A stretch of 64,000 nucleotides of DNA, taken from the NCBI GenBank assembly GCA_949987705.1, contig OX465281.1:85402543-85466542 (forward strand). The letters run 5' to 3'. This stretch comes from Thereva unica. Taxonomy: Eukaryota; Arthropoda; Insecta; Diptera; Therevidae. Below are positions 10,889 to 21,399 of this stretch, piece after piece. A program made the translations under genes and the position numbers. The notes under the pieces were generated by a model. It ran no database searches. It saw only the letters and a program-made list of their open reading frames with translations, and was not told where the DNA came from. Each line of letters begins with the position of its first letter. Position 1 is the first letter of the stretch.

Positions 10889-11213
10889 TGTATAGCTCAC
10901 TGGTATGAGCTGGACTGTTATGTGTACTGGATGATTAGGACTGCACAACCTAATCGATTTAGTAGCAGTTTTGGTGGTTAAAGAAAACACTTTGAGTTGC
11001 TGTTTGTTCTCAACTGAATTTTTAATTTTCCAGAGCTTAATTTATATGTTAACATTTGTGCAACATAATCATTTTTTTTATATTATTAATTAGAGCAACA
11101 TTAATCAATAAGTTATTGACTCGGTGATCGTAATTATATTTTATTATTGAGTCATCAACATGAATGACTCGGACGCGTGTGGCATACTTATCGTTTTGTT
11201 TGCTGTGCAAACA
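10889..11213 (-). repeat. 5' LTR of BEL-1
   Basis: 325 bp and identical by eye to 3074-3398. It would hold the element's promoter, but I cannot point to a certain TATA box. The ORF starts about 120 bp downstream at 10768. Confidence 0.95.
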
Positions 11214-11640
11214 AGCGATTTTTCGAAATTCATCCCCTAAGGGGGTGAAATGCGGTTTCTCCAAACCGTTAAAGCTATAGGGCTGAAATTTTGACAGTGC
11301 ATCCCTATAATGGCGTGGACATCCACTATAAAGCGATTTTTCGAAATTCATCCCCTAAGGGGGTGAAATGCGGTTTCTCCAAACCGTTAAAGCTATAGGG
11401 CTGAAATTTTGACAGTGCATCCCTATAATGGCGTGGACATCCACTATTAAAGCAATTTTTTGAAATTAATCCCCTAAGGGGGTTAAATGGGGTAACCCAA
11501 ACCGCTGGAGCTGAAGGGCTTTAATTTTGACAGTGCATCTCTATAATGACGTGGGCATTCACTAAGAATAGATTTTTCGAAATTCATCCCCTAACGGAGT
11601 GAAATGGGGTTACCAAACTACTAATTTAAGTAGAAATTAA
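11214..11640. repeat. 118-119 bp tandem repeat, right part
   Basis: Units begin at about 11214, 11332, 11451 and 11569 with AGCGATTTTTCGAAATTCATC or a close variant. The first two are nearly identical, the third more diverged, and the fourth ends after about 70 bp. They are continuous in phase with the units left of BEL-1. Confidence 0.9.
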
Positions 11641-12389
11641 ACAGGGAGCCAAAAAATTCAAAAATATAAAATCAGCCGCACCAATTTATCCACCTAAAAA
11701 ATCATTTTTTACATAGTTTTAGTTAGAATTTCTATAGCCTGATCAACGTGCTAGGCTTTAAGCACAATATCACAATTGTTTTTATAGTGTAATTTTCGAA
11801 CTACGATAGCTACTTTATTTGTTTTCAGCAAAAGACTGACCTGCCTAAATGTCATTGTAAAAAAACGGAACACCCCATTATTCAGAAGTAACTCAAATAC
11901 ATTAGGGTACATATTTCCAATTATTGTGTGATTGTCGTTTTTATCCTGCATTTTGACTTTATTTAAAAATTCCACGAAAAGAAATATTTCTCCATGTATT
12001 TTTTATTTTGCTTCGGTTTAGGGGTGGTTTAACCCCTTTAAAAAAGGGTTTAAAGTGAAATTTTCCAAATGTTTCAATGAATAAAAATGAAAATAAAATT
12101 TTAATGCAAAACAATAAATGTCAATTTTTTTCAATTACAATTTTAATGCAGGGGTAGTTTCACCCCCTTAAGGGTTTAAAATAATAAATTTATGGCTGAT
12201 AATACCTTTTGAACCAAATTTCAAGCAAAAAACAAAAAAAATTTCTAATTTTTTTTATATAAAGTTGATTTTTATAATTGTGAGGGTAGTTTTAACCCCT
12301 TAAGGGTTGAAAATAATTTAGTTTTGCCTGACAGTACGCCCACAATCGTTTTTGAAGCATATACTTGAAGAAAAATTTTTTTACAATTT
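11641..12389. other. AT-rich interior of the hAT-like element
   Basis: No gene. A short motif recurs about every 120-150 bp (GGGGTGGTTT or GGGTAGTTT followed by CCCCTTAAGGG), which looks like a diverged continuation of the tandem repeat. Confidence 0.5.
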
Positions 12390-12510
12390 TTTCTATTTGT
12401 AGCCGATTTAGGGGTGGTTTCAACCCTTTAGGATCACCCCTTATCATAAAGTTCGCGTTGATTTAGTACAAATCAACCACCTTCGCAAATAAATATTAAA
12501 TAAAAAATTT

Positions 12511-13297
12511 AAAAAAAAAAAAAAAACCGACTTCAAAACTAGATATACCTATGCATGCATATGTACAAACTTAAACTAAAAAGTAAAAAATAATATTTTA
12601 ATTACCTCAAAGCAAGAGCCTTAAAGGACAGTTAAAAAAATTATTGATATTTATATATGTATGTATCTATTTAATATTTTTAAAAAGTTCATTTTGGAGT
12701 CGGTGCCAGCCAAAGAACAATTACGTTTATACATACCCTGAAAGCTTGGGTGCAAAAGAAAACTTACGTTAATACATACCTTTGGCTGGCACCGACTCCA
12801 AAATGAACTTTTTAAAAATATTAAATAGATACATACATATATAAATATCAATAATTTTTTTAACTGTCCTTTAAGGCTCTTGCTTTGAGGTAATTAAAAT
12901 ATTATTTTTTACTTTTTAGTTTAAGTTTGTACATATGCATGCATAGGTATATGTAGTTTTGAAGTCGGTTTTTTTTTTTTTTAAATTTTTTATTTTTTAC
13001 TTTTTAGTTTAAGTTTTTTTTACAAAATTGTATTCTACTCGTCATACCCTTTCATTTGATATCCATGAAGGGGGTCGGGAAACAAAATTGCAAAATTCGG
13101 CCGCCATCTTGGAACCGACCGCCATTTTTTTACAAAATTTATATGGGACCACCTCTGAGGTATAACGTACCAAACAAAAAAAGAATCATCAAAATCGATT
13201 CATAATTGGCGGAGTAATCGCGTAACATACATAGAAAAAAAAAAAAACATACATTCGAATTGATAACCTCCTCTTTTTTGAAGTCGGTTAAAAAAGG
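12511..13297. mobile_element. Nested element with GAAGTCGGTT ends, partly palindromic
   Basis: It interrupts the right arm of the hAT-like element: arm sequence stops near 12505 and resumes near 13298. Its ends carry ACCGACTTC (12527) and GAAGTCGGTT (13277). The first 470 bp (12511-12985) form a near-perfect hairpin centred near 12750. The remaining 300 bp resemble a repeat I associate with many insect genomes, with TCCATGAAGGGGGTCGGG and GGCGGAGTAATCGCG. No coding capacity. Exact ends and target duplication are unclear because of flanking A/T runs. Confidence 0.6.
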
Positions 13298-13870
13298 GTA
13301 TTTCATTGCATTAGTTTTCATTATTATCGAAATAATCGCGAAAAAACCCTAAAAAGGGGTGTTTTTTGCATTTTTAAGGGTGACGCCCAAGTTTTAGGAC
13401 CGTAGGACCCCGATTTTTGTGATCAGCGACCCCAAAAACCTTAAGGGTTCGATTTTCTTAACGGTTTGAATGGACTATTTATCTGTTTTCAGCAAAAGAC
13501 TTTTATTTTTATATTTTAAAAATAAAAGTCTTCAAAGACTTTTATAGAAAAAACTGGAAAAATAAAAATCTTAGAAAGACTTTTATGCAAGACCGAAAAA
13601 AATAAAAGTCTTTTTTAACAGTTATTTTTGATTTTAAAAATAAAAGTCAATTTTAATTATTATTTCGAACAAAAAAAGAAAAAAATCTTTAATAACAATT
13701 TTAAAAGATTTAAAACAATACTAGTCAAAGATAATAGTTAAAAATAACTTTAAATATTTTTGGTAAAATTTAACTGTTACTGTTGTTTTATATCATATAA
13801 GTTTCAAAATAATGATTATTTTCTGATTTTTTCGATATAAGTTATAACAGTTACGATCCCTGATATTAAC

Positions 13871-14094
13871 AATGAATTAATGCCCAAGCATTTATTCTTG
13901 AAGACTGTATATTAAGTTTATAGTATTTCCAGAAATGTGTCGCAATAACTAAGTATCGATACAAACTGTCCTCTATTCCCTTTTTTTGACCTATAATATA
14001 TTTTAATGCATATACCTACATATATACAACATACTTTATATACATATATAGAATATACAAACATTCTCTTTTTTTTATTAAGTAAATCAACATA
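13871..14094. other. AT-rich stretch, nothing recognised
   Basis: Flank of the hAT-like element. The pyrimidine run at 14062-14078 followed by TTATTAAG could be a splice acceptor for the possible exons that follow. Confidence 0.4.
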
Positions 14095-14456
14095 ATGGAA
14101 TTGGCGCCCCCACAAATAATGCAACAGGCAGTATAAACCACAATAGAAGTCATATTAACAGGTGAAATTTACTCCAGGCTGGGCACTGTAATACTTCAGG
14201 GAAGACAACCACTGTCAGTTCAGCAGGAATGACTTCGACCACAGCTACAGAAAATACTAATCCGAAGGTGCAAGGTAATAGCAATCGGATTCAGGGTCCA
14301 GCAACTAATTTATTATTTGTAAGGTAAAGAATTAACTTAATTTTATACATTTCAAATTATCGTGTTTGTTTTAATAATTTCATTTAATATTTCAGGCCGG
14401 CAAATCCTTCTCTTCATGTCAGCAAATTGCCGTTTTTGCCAGTGCAATTTCTGTAA
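14095..14456 (+). CDS. Possible terminal exons of an unidentified host gene
   Basis: A candidate only. Segments 14095-14130, 14178-14323 and 14396-14456 join in one frame: MELAPPQIMQQA, then a Ser/Thr-rich exon with SAGMTSTTATENTN, then PANPSLHVSKLPFLPVQFL and a TAA. Donors GTATAA (14131) and GTAAAG (14324) pair with acceptors TACTCCAG (14177) and ATTTCAG (14395). An AATAAA lies just after the stop. The first intron would be only 47 nt, and an alternative donor at 14319 gives another tail. I do not recognise the protein. An upstream exon may lie beyond the pyrimidine run at 14062-14078. Confidence 0.28.
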
Positions 14457-15354
14457 TTATAATAAATAAAGCAAAATATAACTCATATAATAATAATCTT
14501 CAAATAATATCTTACAACAATTAACTTAAACCCATATAAATTAATTCTATAATAAAAAAATAAAAAAAAATAAAATAAATAAATTTCGTGTTATATAAAT
14601 AAAATTCAAAATATTAATAATACTACAAATAATAACCAATATACATTATAATACACATAAAAATAATAAAAGAATGTAATAATTTCCCACGTTAACTTAA
14701 AATTTTGTTAAAAAGGCAATTGATAAATCAATTGGGTTTGTTACATATGATGGAGAAATTGTAAAATGGAACCGAAGGTTTACAAGAGGGTTTTATTTAA
14801 CCTGCAGTAAAGCGAGCATATATCTGAGTTTAAGAAAAATGATTATTTTGATATTTCCCCCAATGTAAATATCTTGTTAATATTTTTTTACAACCGCTAG
14901 ACTATGTAAAAAACTAACAAAGTGGCCTCCATTGAAATATTGTTAGTAATATGTGAAATACATATTTTGAACTATAAATTTGTTGTTTTCTTACTTTTAA
15001 TAATCTTTTATAATAATTTACTAACTTAATTAACCAGTAAAACTCATAATGACCCCTATCCCCTAGACACGGTACCCATTGTAAGATGGGACAGTCCAGT
15101 TTTCCTGTTATCCTAGTTCGCTGCAAGTGAAGGTGAATTTAAAAGCACAACACTGCAGAATCGAGCAATTAGAAGTCTATAGCTGCAGGGTTGAGTTTTT
15201 TAATTCACTCTGATTGTGTGGCATTATCAGTCATTTAGCCTGGGGCCCTATTCTGTATTACAATACTGCAATTGCTTTTTACTCGAAACTGTTATCCGAA
15301 ACTAAAATGCTTCCGTATTTCCTATTACAATATTGCTTCCTCTACACCTTTTCC
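14457..15354. other. AT-rich non-coding stretch
   Basis: No convincing gene. Small ORFs here have no recognisable motif. From 14461 the sequence is poly-A/T rich with several AATAAA strings. Confidence 0.4.
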
Positions 15355-15461
15355 AATTGTGATTCAGAAAGTATCAATTGTAATTCAGAAAGTATCAATT
15401 GTATTTCAGAAAGGATCAATTTGTAGTTCAGATTTGTCAATTGTAATTCAGAAAGTATCAG
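15355..15461. repeat. Short tandem repeat, about 20-21 bp unit
   Basis: Five imperfect copies of ATTCAGAAAGTATCAATTGT in a row, with the third and fourth more diverged. Confidence 0.8.
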
Positions 15462-15601
15462 AAAAATTCAACATTTATCCAATTTCTGCAACAGGAATTT
15501 TATGTATGGAACACAGAAGATTTTAATTTGCTTCACAGTTAGCCTAAATATTCGCTTTACATCGTTTACATGAAATGAGTTATCAACTGAGAGACTTTTT
15601 T

Positions 15602-16460
15602 GGGCACTTTCGAGAATTCACCAGTGGTAGCTACCTTTTTGGTGACGGTACCATATTGGTAAGCTTATCAGGGTTAGTGTGGTTGGTTTTTACCGACTGA
15701 TAGATGTGGTTAAGTGGTTAATTTTCGAACGAAAATTTGACATTTGTGTTTATTTTCATGTACAAGAGTTTGTATTCTATTTTTAAAACACTAAATTCTA
15801 AAAATTTACTGAATGCATTCTTATATATTTACATTTAAAATGAGTTTACTATAAAGTCTGTGTACTTGCAGAAAAGTACTTAGGGGCCATCCATAAATTA
15901 CGTCACACGAATTTCATGATTTTTTGACCCCCCCCCCCGTCCTTGTCACAGCTGGTCACATTTGGGAGACCCCCCCCCCTCCCTAGTGTGACGTCACATA
16001 TTGTGCAATTTTGCATCTAGAAGTTATTAAACTAAAACGGCAGTTCCGAAATTAAATATAATAATAACATTGAAATGTGACGTAACAAAATTTAAGACCC
16101 CCCCCCCCACCCCTTGTCACATAATGTCACACTTCGCTGACCCCCTCCCTCCCCCCTAACGTGTGACGTAATTTATGGATGGCCCCTTAATTGCTCCATT
16201 TATATCACACATCTTATAAAATACCCACTCTAAAAAAATCCGAAATCTAAAATCTATCGTAACGTCAAAAACGTAAATATTTTTCAAACTACCACTTCAA
16301 CCATCACACGAATATGGTTCCTGTGGTGAGACTGCGGTTACTTTGCCGGTGAATATTCGAACATGGTGAGTGGTAACCTATGGTAAGATCAATAATCGAA
16401 TATGGTAAACTAGCTGCTGGTTCGACCGGTAGCTACCATGGTGAATTCTCGAAAGTGCCC
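15602..16460. mobile_element. MITE with GGGCACTTTCGAGAATTCACC ends
   Basis: Terminal inverted repeats GGGCACTTTCGAGAATTC at 15602 and GAATTCTCGAAAGTGCCC ending at 16460. The next bases (CACC...GGTAGCTACC) are also inverted. Flanking T runs hide the target duplication. It is non-coding and carries a second MITE at 15883-16186. Confidence 0.75.
15883..16186. mobile_element. TTA-flanked MITE with poly-C tracts
   Basis: 304 bp with near-perfect inverted ends GGGGCCATCCATAAATTACG and a 3-bp TTA duplication on each side (15880-15882, 16187-16189), which fits Harbinger-type integration. Inside are four C runs of up to 13 next to repeats of GTCACA/TGTGAC. Non-coding. Confidence 0.8.
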
Positions 16461-16516
16461 TTTTAGAGATTGCGTCAGATAGCACAACATTCAAACAGTA
16501 ATAATGGGACGATATC

Positions 16517-17160
16517 ATGCATGATGGTGTCACAACACTAATAAGGCCTGTCCCACTATATGGTTCGGAAGTGTGGACATTGCAAAACCCAGACGAACCA
16601 TTGGTACGAAGATTCGAAAGGAAGATCCTTCGTTGGATCTACAATGGTTTGGCGTTTGGAGGAGAAGATACAACTCAGAGTTGTATGAAATCAGTAAGAT
16701 TCCAAACGTTGTTATAGTGATCAAAATAAACAGACTACGATGGAGGGAACGGAACCCGACAAAGATAATGCTGGGGAAAGTACCACCAAGAAAACGGAGA
16801 CCATGGGGCCGTATTTGGTTTCTCGAGTCGACATTGTCGTCTGTCGATAAATAAAAATTGGCATTTGGCGACACGATATCGTCTCTTTACGTGCCGATAA
16901 AGACGTTTGACAATTATTAAAAAGCTCAATTTATGCATGCAATAAACTTTTAACAATTTCTATTTTAATTAAATATTATGTGATTTGTTGCCTTGGAGTA
17001 ATACCACCCAATTTGATGGTTTTGTATGGCTGCGCTTAGCTGTCGATTTGGTCGTGAAACCAAATATGAAACTTAAAGAAAATCAAGAAGTTTTTTTGTC
17101 GAGTCGATCTATCGGCTCGAGAAACCAAATACGGCCCCAGAGGTCGACAAAGAAAAGATA
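16517..17160 (+). pseudogene. Non-LTR retrotransposon reverse transcriptase, C-terminal relic
   Basis: Reads LYGSEVWTL..FERKILRWIY in one frame, then after a shift near 16650 RRRYNSELYEI and INRLRWRERNP, the usual C-terminal end of LINE-type reverse transcriptases in insects. Stops and shifts make it dead. It is cut at 16804 by a MITE and may resume for a few residues after 17139. Confidence 0.65.
16804..17139. mobile_element. MITE with TGGGGCCGTATTTGGTTTCTC ends
   Basis: Inverted ends TGGGGCCGTATTTGGTTTCT (left) and GAAACCAAATACGGCCCCA (right) enclose 336 bp of non-coding DNA with several TCGA-rich motifs. I could not identify a target duplication. It lies inside the LINE relic. Confidence 0.7.
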
Positions 17161-17165
17161 CATAC

Positions 17166-17930
17166 AGTGGTGGCCATTAAAATAGAGCCACAACCATAAA
17201 TATGCTTTGTGCATCAACTTTAGCACAAATTTATACATATGCTATGATGCCGTCTATGATATTAACCAAGCAATAAGTTTAGTACAAGATACTATGACTA
17301 TATCCGCTAGAGTGCATTTCCGTTACTGAACGAAAGCTCATTTTCTCCAGAAGCGTCAAATTCTCCTGGTCAAAAAAATAGAGCCATTGTATAAATTTAC
17401 AACATTTTGATTTGAGGAAAGTTCTTTGTCAGCGTTATTTGAATTGTAGCATCAGGTAATAGCGATTTTATTAAAAAATAATCAAATTTAGGGTATATGC
17501 ATGTCGAATTTCAGTGAAAATGGGTCGCGGAAAACATTGCTCTTTGGAAGAAAGAACAAAAATTTTAACGTTACGGAAGGAAGGAAAATCTCAACGGGAG
17601 ATTTCTAAAATTGTTGGCCGTTCGAAGAAAATGGTTGAGAATGCGCTAAAACCAAAATATTCTGTTGAAAATCGTGGGCGAATAAGAAAAACTACGGCCA
17701 AAACTGATCGGCTCATCGCTAACACCTCAAGAAAAGACCCTTTCAAGTCCTGGAAACAAATTAAAGTTGAATTAAATCTCGACGTAAGTGAACGTACAGT
17801 TCGCAGAAGACTTGAGGAACAAAATTTACATGGAAGAATAGCGAGAAAAGTTCCGCAGTTGAGCAGCAAGAATATTAAAAGCCGACTTAAGTTTGCATGG
17901 CCTGTAGTTGAGAGGGCCTTGGTTAAGCTA
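17166..17930 (+). mobile_element. Tc1-like element, 5' part
   Basis: Starts after a TA with CAGTGGTGGCCATTAAAATA, a Tc1-type terminal repeat, and contains an N-terminal transposase frame from 17520. The 3' half and right terminal repeat are missing; tandem-repeat sequence replaces them from about 17906. Confidence 0.7.
17520..17930 (+). pseudogene. Tc1-like (Bari/Paris type) transposase, N-terminal half
   Basis: Would bind the element ends and cut at TA sites. ATG at 17520 opens MGRGKHCSLEERTKIL, a helix-turn-helix (EGKSQREISKIVGRSKK), a basic linker with RGRIRKTTAKTDR and a second helix-turn-helix (DVSERTVRRRLEE), then KVPQLSSKNIKSRLKFA. Similarity stops near 17905, before the first catalytic Asp. 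The remaining frame to 17984 is unrelated repeat sequence. About 130 of roughly 340 residues remain. Confidence 0.75.
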
Positions 17931-17932
17931 AG

Positions 17933-18259
17933 TGGGATGATACACGAGTCAACGTGTCTCTGCAACACACTGTCAGTTTGTTGAGCGGAGGTGATACACG
18001 ACTCAACACGTTGCACGCAACACTCTGTGTAACAACATTGCGATTTCATATGTGTGGGTGTGCATTCCAAATTATTTTCACCCAGAATCGCTTGACAGTT
18101 ACGCATACATAAACATTTTTTTAAGCAACTGGAGGAAAAATAGAAATCGTTTCTAGTTTCAGTCAACACCGCACACTTCACCCTGACCCGTCCCTTTGCC
18201 TACGAACTGCGCAGAAAAAGCTCGTGTTTCAGAACATGTTGACCCGTGTATCATCCCCC
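17933..18259. mobile_element. MITE with GGGATGATACACG ends
   Basis: 327 bp with short inverted ends GGGATGATACACG and CGTGTATCATCCC, flanked by a TAAG duplication (17929-17932 and 18260-18263). It sits at the start of the first tandem-repeat unit. Non-coding. Confidence 0.6.
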
Positions 18260-19231
18260 TAAGTCATTTTCGTAGCCCCGAGAATGAAATTATGATTGTG
18301 TTAGTGTGTTGCTCTGTGCAGTCGAGAATTTTTTGGGATGCACAAGTAGTAAACTTCCCCGCGACCCCTTGCCTATAAAACCAGTTTATTGGAATTATTG
18401 GAAGTGTTGATGAAAGAGGCGAGTTACACGGCATAACACTTTCTGCTGTAACAAACCGGTTTGTGCGTGTTATACGAATTACACGATAAACTGACTGTTC
18501 TGCATTTTTTCGTGCAACAATTCTATTGTCTATGTAGCTGTGTACAAACTTTCAGTTAGCTAAGTCATTTTCGTAGACCCCGAGAATTAAATTATGATTG
18601 TGTTAGTGTGTTGCTCTGTGCAGTCGAGAATTTTTTGGGATGCACAAGTAACAAACTTCCCCGCGACCCCTTGCCTATAAAACCGGTTTATTGGAATTAT
18701 TGGAAGTGTTGATGGAAGAAATGTTATGCTGTGTAACTTGCCTCAAAGAGTGAAATTACACGGCCATTCACTTGGGACTCACGTCAAACCTGTCTGTGTA
18801 AAATTTGAGTATTACACGGTGCATTTAAATTTCCGCCTCTTTTCCGTGTAACAATTCTATTGTCTATGTGGTTGTGCACAAAACAACAAAAATTCTTATA
18901 ATTATCGCAGTCCCAGCGAAGAAAGTTATGCTTGTGTTAGTGTAATTTGCTGTGAGACCGAAATTTTTCTTGGATTCACAAGTGAGACCAACACATGCAC
19001 TTCCCTGCGCCCCCTTGTCTAAAAAACCGGTTTATTGGAAGTGATTGGAAAGTGAGTTTGGGAAAGTGATAGGTCGTGTAATTTGGCTCAAAGAAATGTT
19101 ATGCCGTGTAATTTGCCTCATTGAGTGAAATTACAGGGCCATTCACTTGGGACTCGCGTCAAACCTGTCTGTGTAAAATTTGAGTATTACACGAAGCATC
19201 TAAATTTCTACCTCTTTTCCGTGTAACATAG

Positions 19232-19722
19232 GGTCTCAAGATTTCTGCTATAGCAGCTTTTAGCAGCTATTGTCATGCTTTTCCTGTTCAAAACAGCAAA
19301 AAAGCTGCTAACGAAGCTGCTATTTTTGTGCTCAAGATTCGAGAAAAGCTGCTAATGTAGCTGCTTTTTGTTGCTCGCAGTTTCGACTGCAAGCAAGAAA
19401 GCAGCTACGTAAATCATACATATGTGTGTAAATGTCATTGGTCGTTTTGCCAGAATGACTGACTCGAGTGAGGTTTTGTTTACATTAATACATATTAAAT
19501 GATAAATTTAGGGATTGCAACTGCACGGCCAGGCTTTTTTATAATTGTAGGGAGAGGAATAGTTGACTGCAAGAAATACTCATACACATACATTAACACA
19601 AAGCTATGCTAGCAGCTTTTTTGCGTTCAAGATATCATAGCAGCTTTTTCTTGCTTTGCTGTAATTTGACAGTTTAAAAATTCTGCTACTAATGCTGCTA
19701 TAGCAGAAATCTTGAACAGACC
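19232..19722. mobile_element. MITE rich in AGCAGC/GCTGCT
   Basis: Ends GGTCTCAAGATTTCTGCT and AGCAGAAATCTTGAACAGACC are inverted copies, with an apparent 5-bp CATAG duplication (19227-19231, 19723-19727). The interior repeats GCAGCTTTT and AAGCTGCT motifs in both orientations. Non-coding. Confidence 0.65.
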
Positions 19723-20437
19723 CATAGTAAATGTATATGTTGTGTATAACAGTGTCATTGTCATTCCCCGAGAACAAAGTAATGCTTGGGTTAGTGTAAT
19801 TTGCGGGGAGACCGAAAAATTTTTGGGTTTGCAAGTGAGGCTCAACACATACCCTTCCCTGCCCTCACTTGTCTAAAAAACCGGTTTATTGGAAGTGACT
19901 GGAAAGTGAGTCTTGGAAAGTGATAGGCCGTGTAATTTGGCTGATTGAAATAGGTGCAAGTTACACTATCCATCACTCGATACTCACATCAAAACGGTTT
20001 GTGTATGATGCGGGTATTACACTAATAAGCATTCATTTTTTACCTCTTTTTTGTGTAAAGATTGTGATGCGTTTGTAGTTGTGCAATAAACGCGAATGAG
20101 AGAGGGAATTTCTCATAGTTTTCGCAGACCCCCCGAGTACGATGTTATATTTGTGTTAGTGTAATGGAGGGTGAGTCTGGCAAATTTTCTGGCTCAAAAG
20201 AGAGGAGTCATATGACACATGAATTGTACTTCCCTGCGACCCCTTGCCTAAAAAACCGGTTTTGTGTATGGGGGTAATAAACGAAATGAATGATAGTGTA
20301 ACTTGCACCATACACTGCAGGGCGCTGTTGGAGCACTTAAATTTTGTTCCAAGTTTCGTAAAAGAGATAAATGAACGAAATGAGAGCAAAATATCTTGTG
20401 GCGAGAATCCTAGCGATTTTTTATGTTATGCGAGTTA

Positions 20438-20609
20438 GGGTATGTTTCAAGTTCCATCACAATTAGCAATCAGAAATCAGTGATGGAAATTAACCCTAAT
20501 CATTGATGGACAATTGTTCGAATATGACAAAAAATGATGAAATATGAGACATATGTGATGTTGAAAAGATAGAATGATTGCAATCACTAATGGAACTTGA
20601 AACACACCC
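20438..20609. mobile_element. Small TTA-flanked MITE
   Basis: 172 bp with inverted ends GGGTATGTTTCAAGTTCCAT and ATGGAACTTGAAACACACCC and TTA on both sides (20435-20437, 20610-20612). It fits a Harbinger-type MITE. Confidence 0.75.
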
Positions 20610-20612
20610 TTA

Positions 20613-21120
20613 TTATGGTGCAATTTTAAATTTTGTGCCCCTGTAGGAATAATATATGAAAATATATGAGTGAAATATTTTTATTAGATTACAAACTTTG
20701 AGTGATGCAAAAGATTAATTAATTAAAATTAATGATAATTATTAAATAAGTAATGCGTTTTTAAAATGTGTTATATTTATATTCGTATGTTATTAGAATT
20801 AATTTGTTTATTGTTTTTTTTGTATATTTAAGAAACTTAAAATATTTTTCTGTGTTTATCTTCAAGGTGTGAGTTACGTTAGTTTTTAGATAATTTTAAT
20901 AAAAAGTAGTCTGATGTAGTTGAATAAAGTTAGGTAAATACTCAAAATATTTCCCTGCCTACGATAGATCCAAGGTATTACAGTAATGGTAAATAACAGT
21001 GGTAAATTTTGGTTGGTTTATTAAATTTCTTTTGTTCTGGTTTTTTTGTAATCTTTTTCTAAACTAAAGGAAACTAAAGTTCACTTTGCTGTTCGGGATA
21101 TACTACTAATAAAAAAAGGT
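20613..21120. other. AT-rich stretch, nothing recognised
   Basis: No ORF with recognisable motifs, no repeat ends and no RNA gene seen. Confidence 0.4.
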
Positions 21121-21129
21121 GGCAAAGTT

Positions 21130-21330
21130 TTACCAATATGGAAAATTTTAAATGTCGGAAAGAAATAGAATTAACATTCAGGGTGAATAAAACAGTAGAT
21201 TTTACGTTGCAAAAAGAAATGTCGGAGGAAGCTCAGCAGTGGTCAGAGATTTTAAGGCTAGCACAAAACGATTTTTGATAGATTTACGAAAAGTGTATTC
21301 CTTTTCAGGAATTTATTGAAAAAAAAAAAG
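21130..21330 (+). pseudogene. Possible hAT/ZMYM5-like fragment
   Basis: A short frame reads FRVNKTVDFTLQKEMSEEAQ then QWSEILR, like the segment before the transposase domain of ZMYM5/KIAA1586-like hAT proteins. It is too short and broken to be sure. Confidence 0.25.
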
Positions 21331-21399
21331 AATTGTTACCAAATTAGAAGTGCCATGTGTATTTCCCGTCCTTGCGATCCAGTTGAAACAATCTTTTTA

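Larger units (their letters stand above)
3074..11213 (-). mobile_element. BEL/Pao LTR retrotransposon with env-like region (BEL-1), apparently intact
   Basis: LTRs of 325 bp at both ends look identical by eye and carry TG...CA ends. A 5-bp target duplication AGCGA flanks it (3069-3073 and 11214-11218). The primer-binding site matches tRNA-Tyr. One open ORF of 2479 codons fills the inside. Identical LTRs plus an unbroken ORF suggest a recent insertion. It lies in the 118-bp repeats of the hAT-like element, and removing it with one AGCGA copy restores the repeat phase. Confidence 0.95.
2066..13862. mobile_element. hAT-like fold-back element with long inverted arms, host of a BEL insertion
   Basis: The ends are CAGGGATCGTAA on the left and its reverse complement at 13851-13862. 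Both are flanked by a perfect 8-bp duplication ATATTAAC (2058-2065 and 13863-13870), which fits hAT-type integration (P elements also make 8-bp duplications). The first 25 bp match. After a divergent stretch, 2395-2830 is an inverted copy of 12390-12500 plus 13298-13620, interrupted on the right by a nested element. Between the arms are 118-bp tandem repeats and AT-rich DNA. I see no transposase, so it is non-autonomous. Without the BEL and the nested element it would be roughly 2.9 kb. Confidence 0.8.
17906..20430. repeat. Degenerate tandem repeat, 300-360 bp unit, with MITE insertions
   Basis: Units open with a variant of AAGTCATTTTCGTAGACCCC followed by GAGAA, ATTGTGTTAGTGT, then ACTTCCC(C/T)GCGACCCCTTG, AAACCGGTTTATTGGAA and TTACACGG. 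Starts are near 17930, 18261, 18562, 18890, 19751 and 20112. The pair at 18261 and 18562 is over 90 percent alike by eye and the later units are more diverged. Two MITEs have inserted (17933, 19232). No protein or RNA gene is visible. Confidence 0.7.

Noticed and set aside
14914..15126. Minus ORF of 70 codons as a host exon
   Set aside because: No splice support and no recognisable motif.
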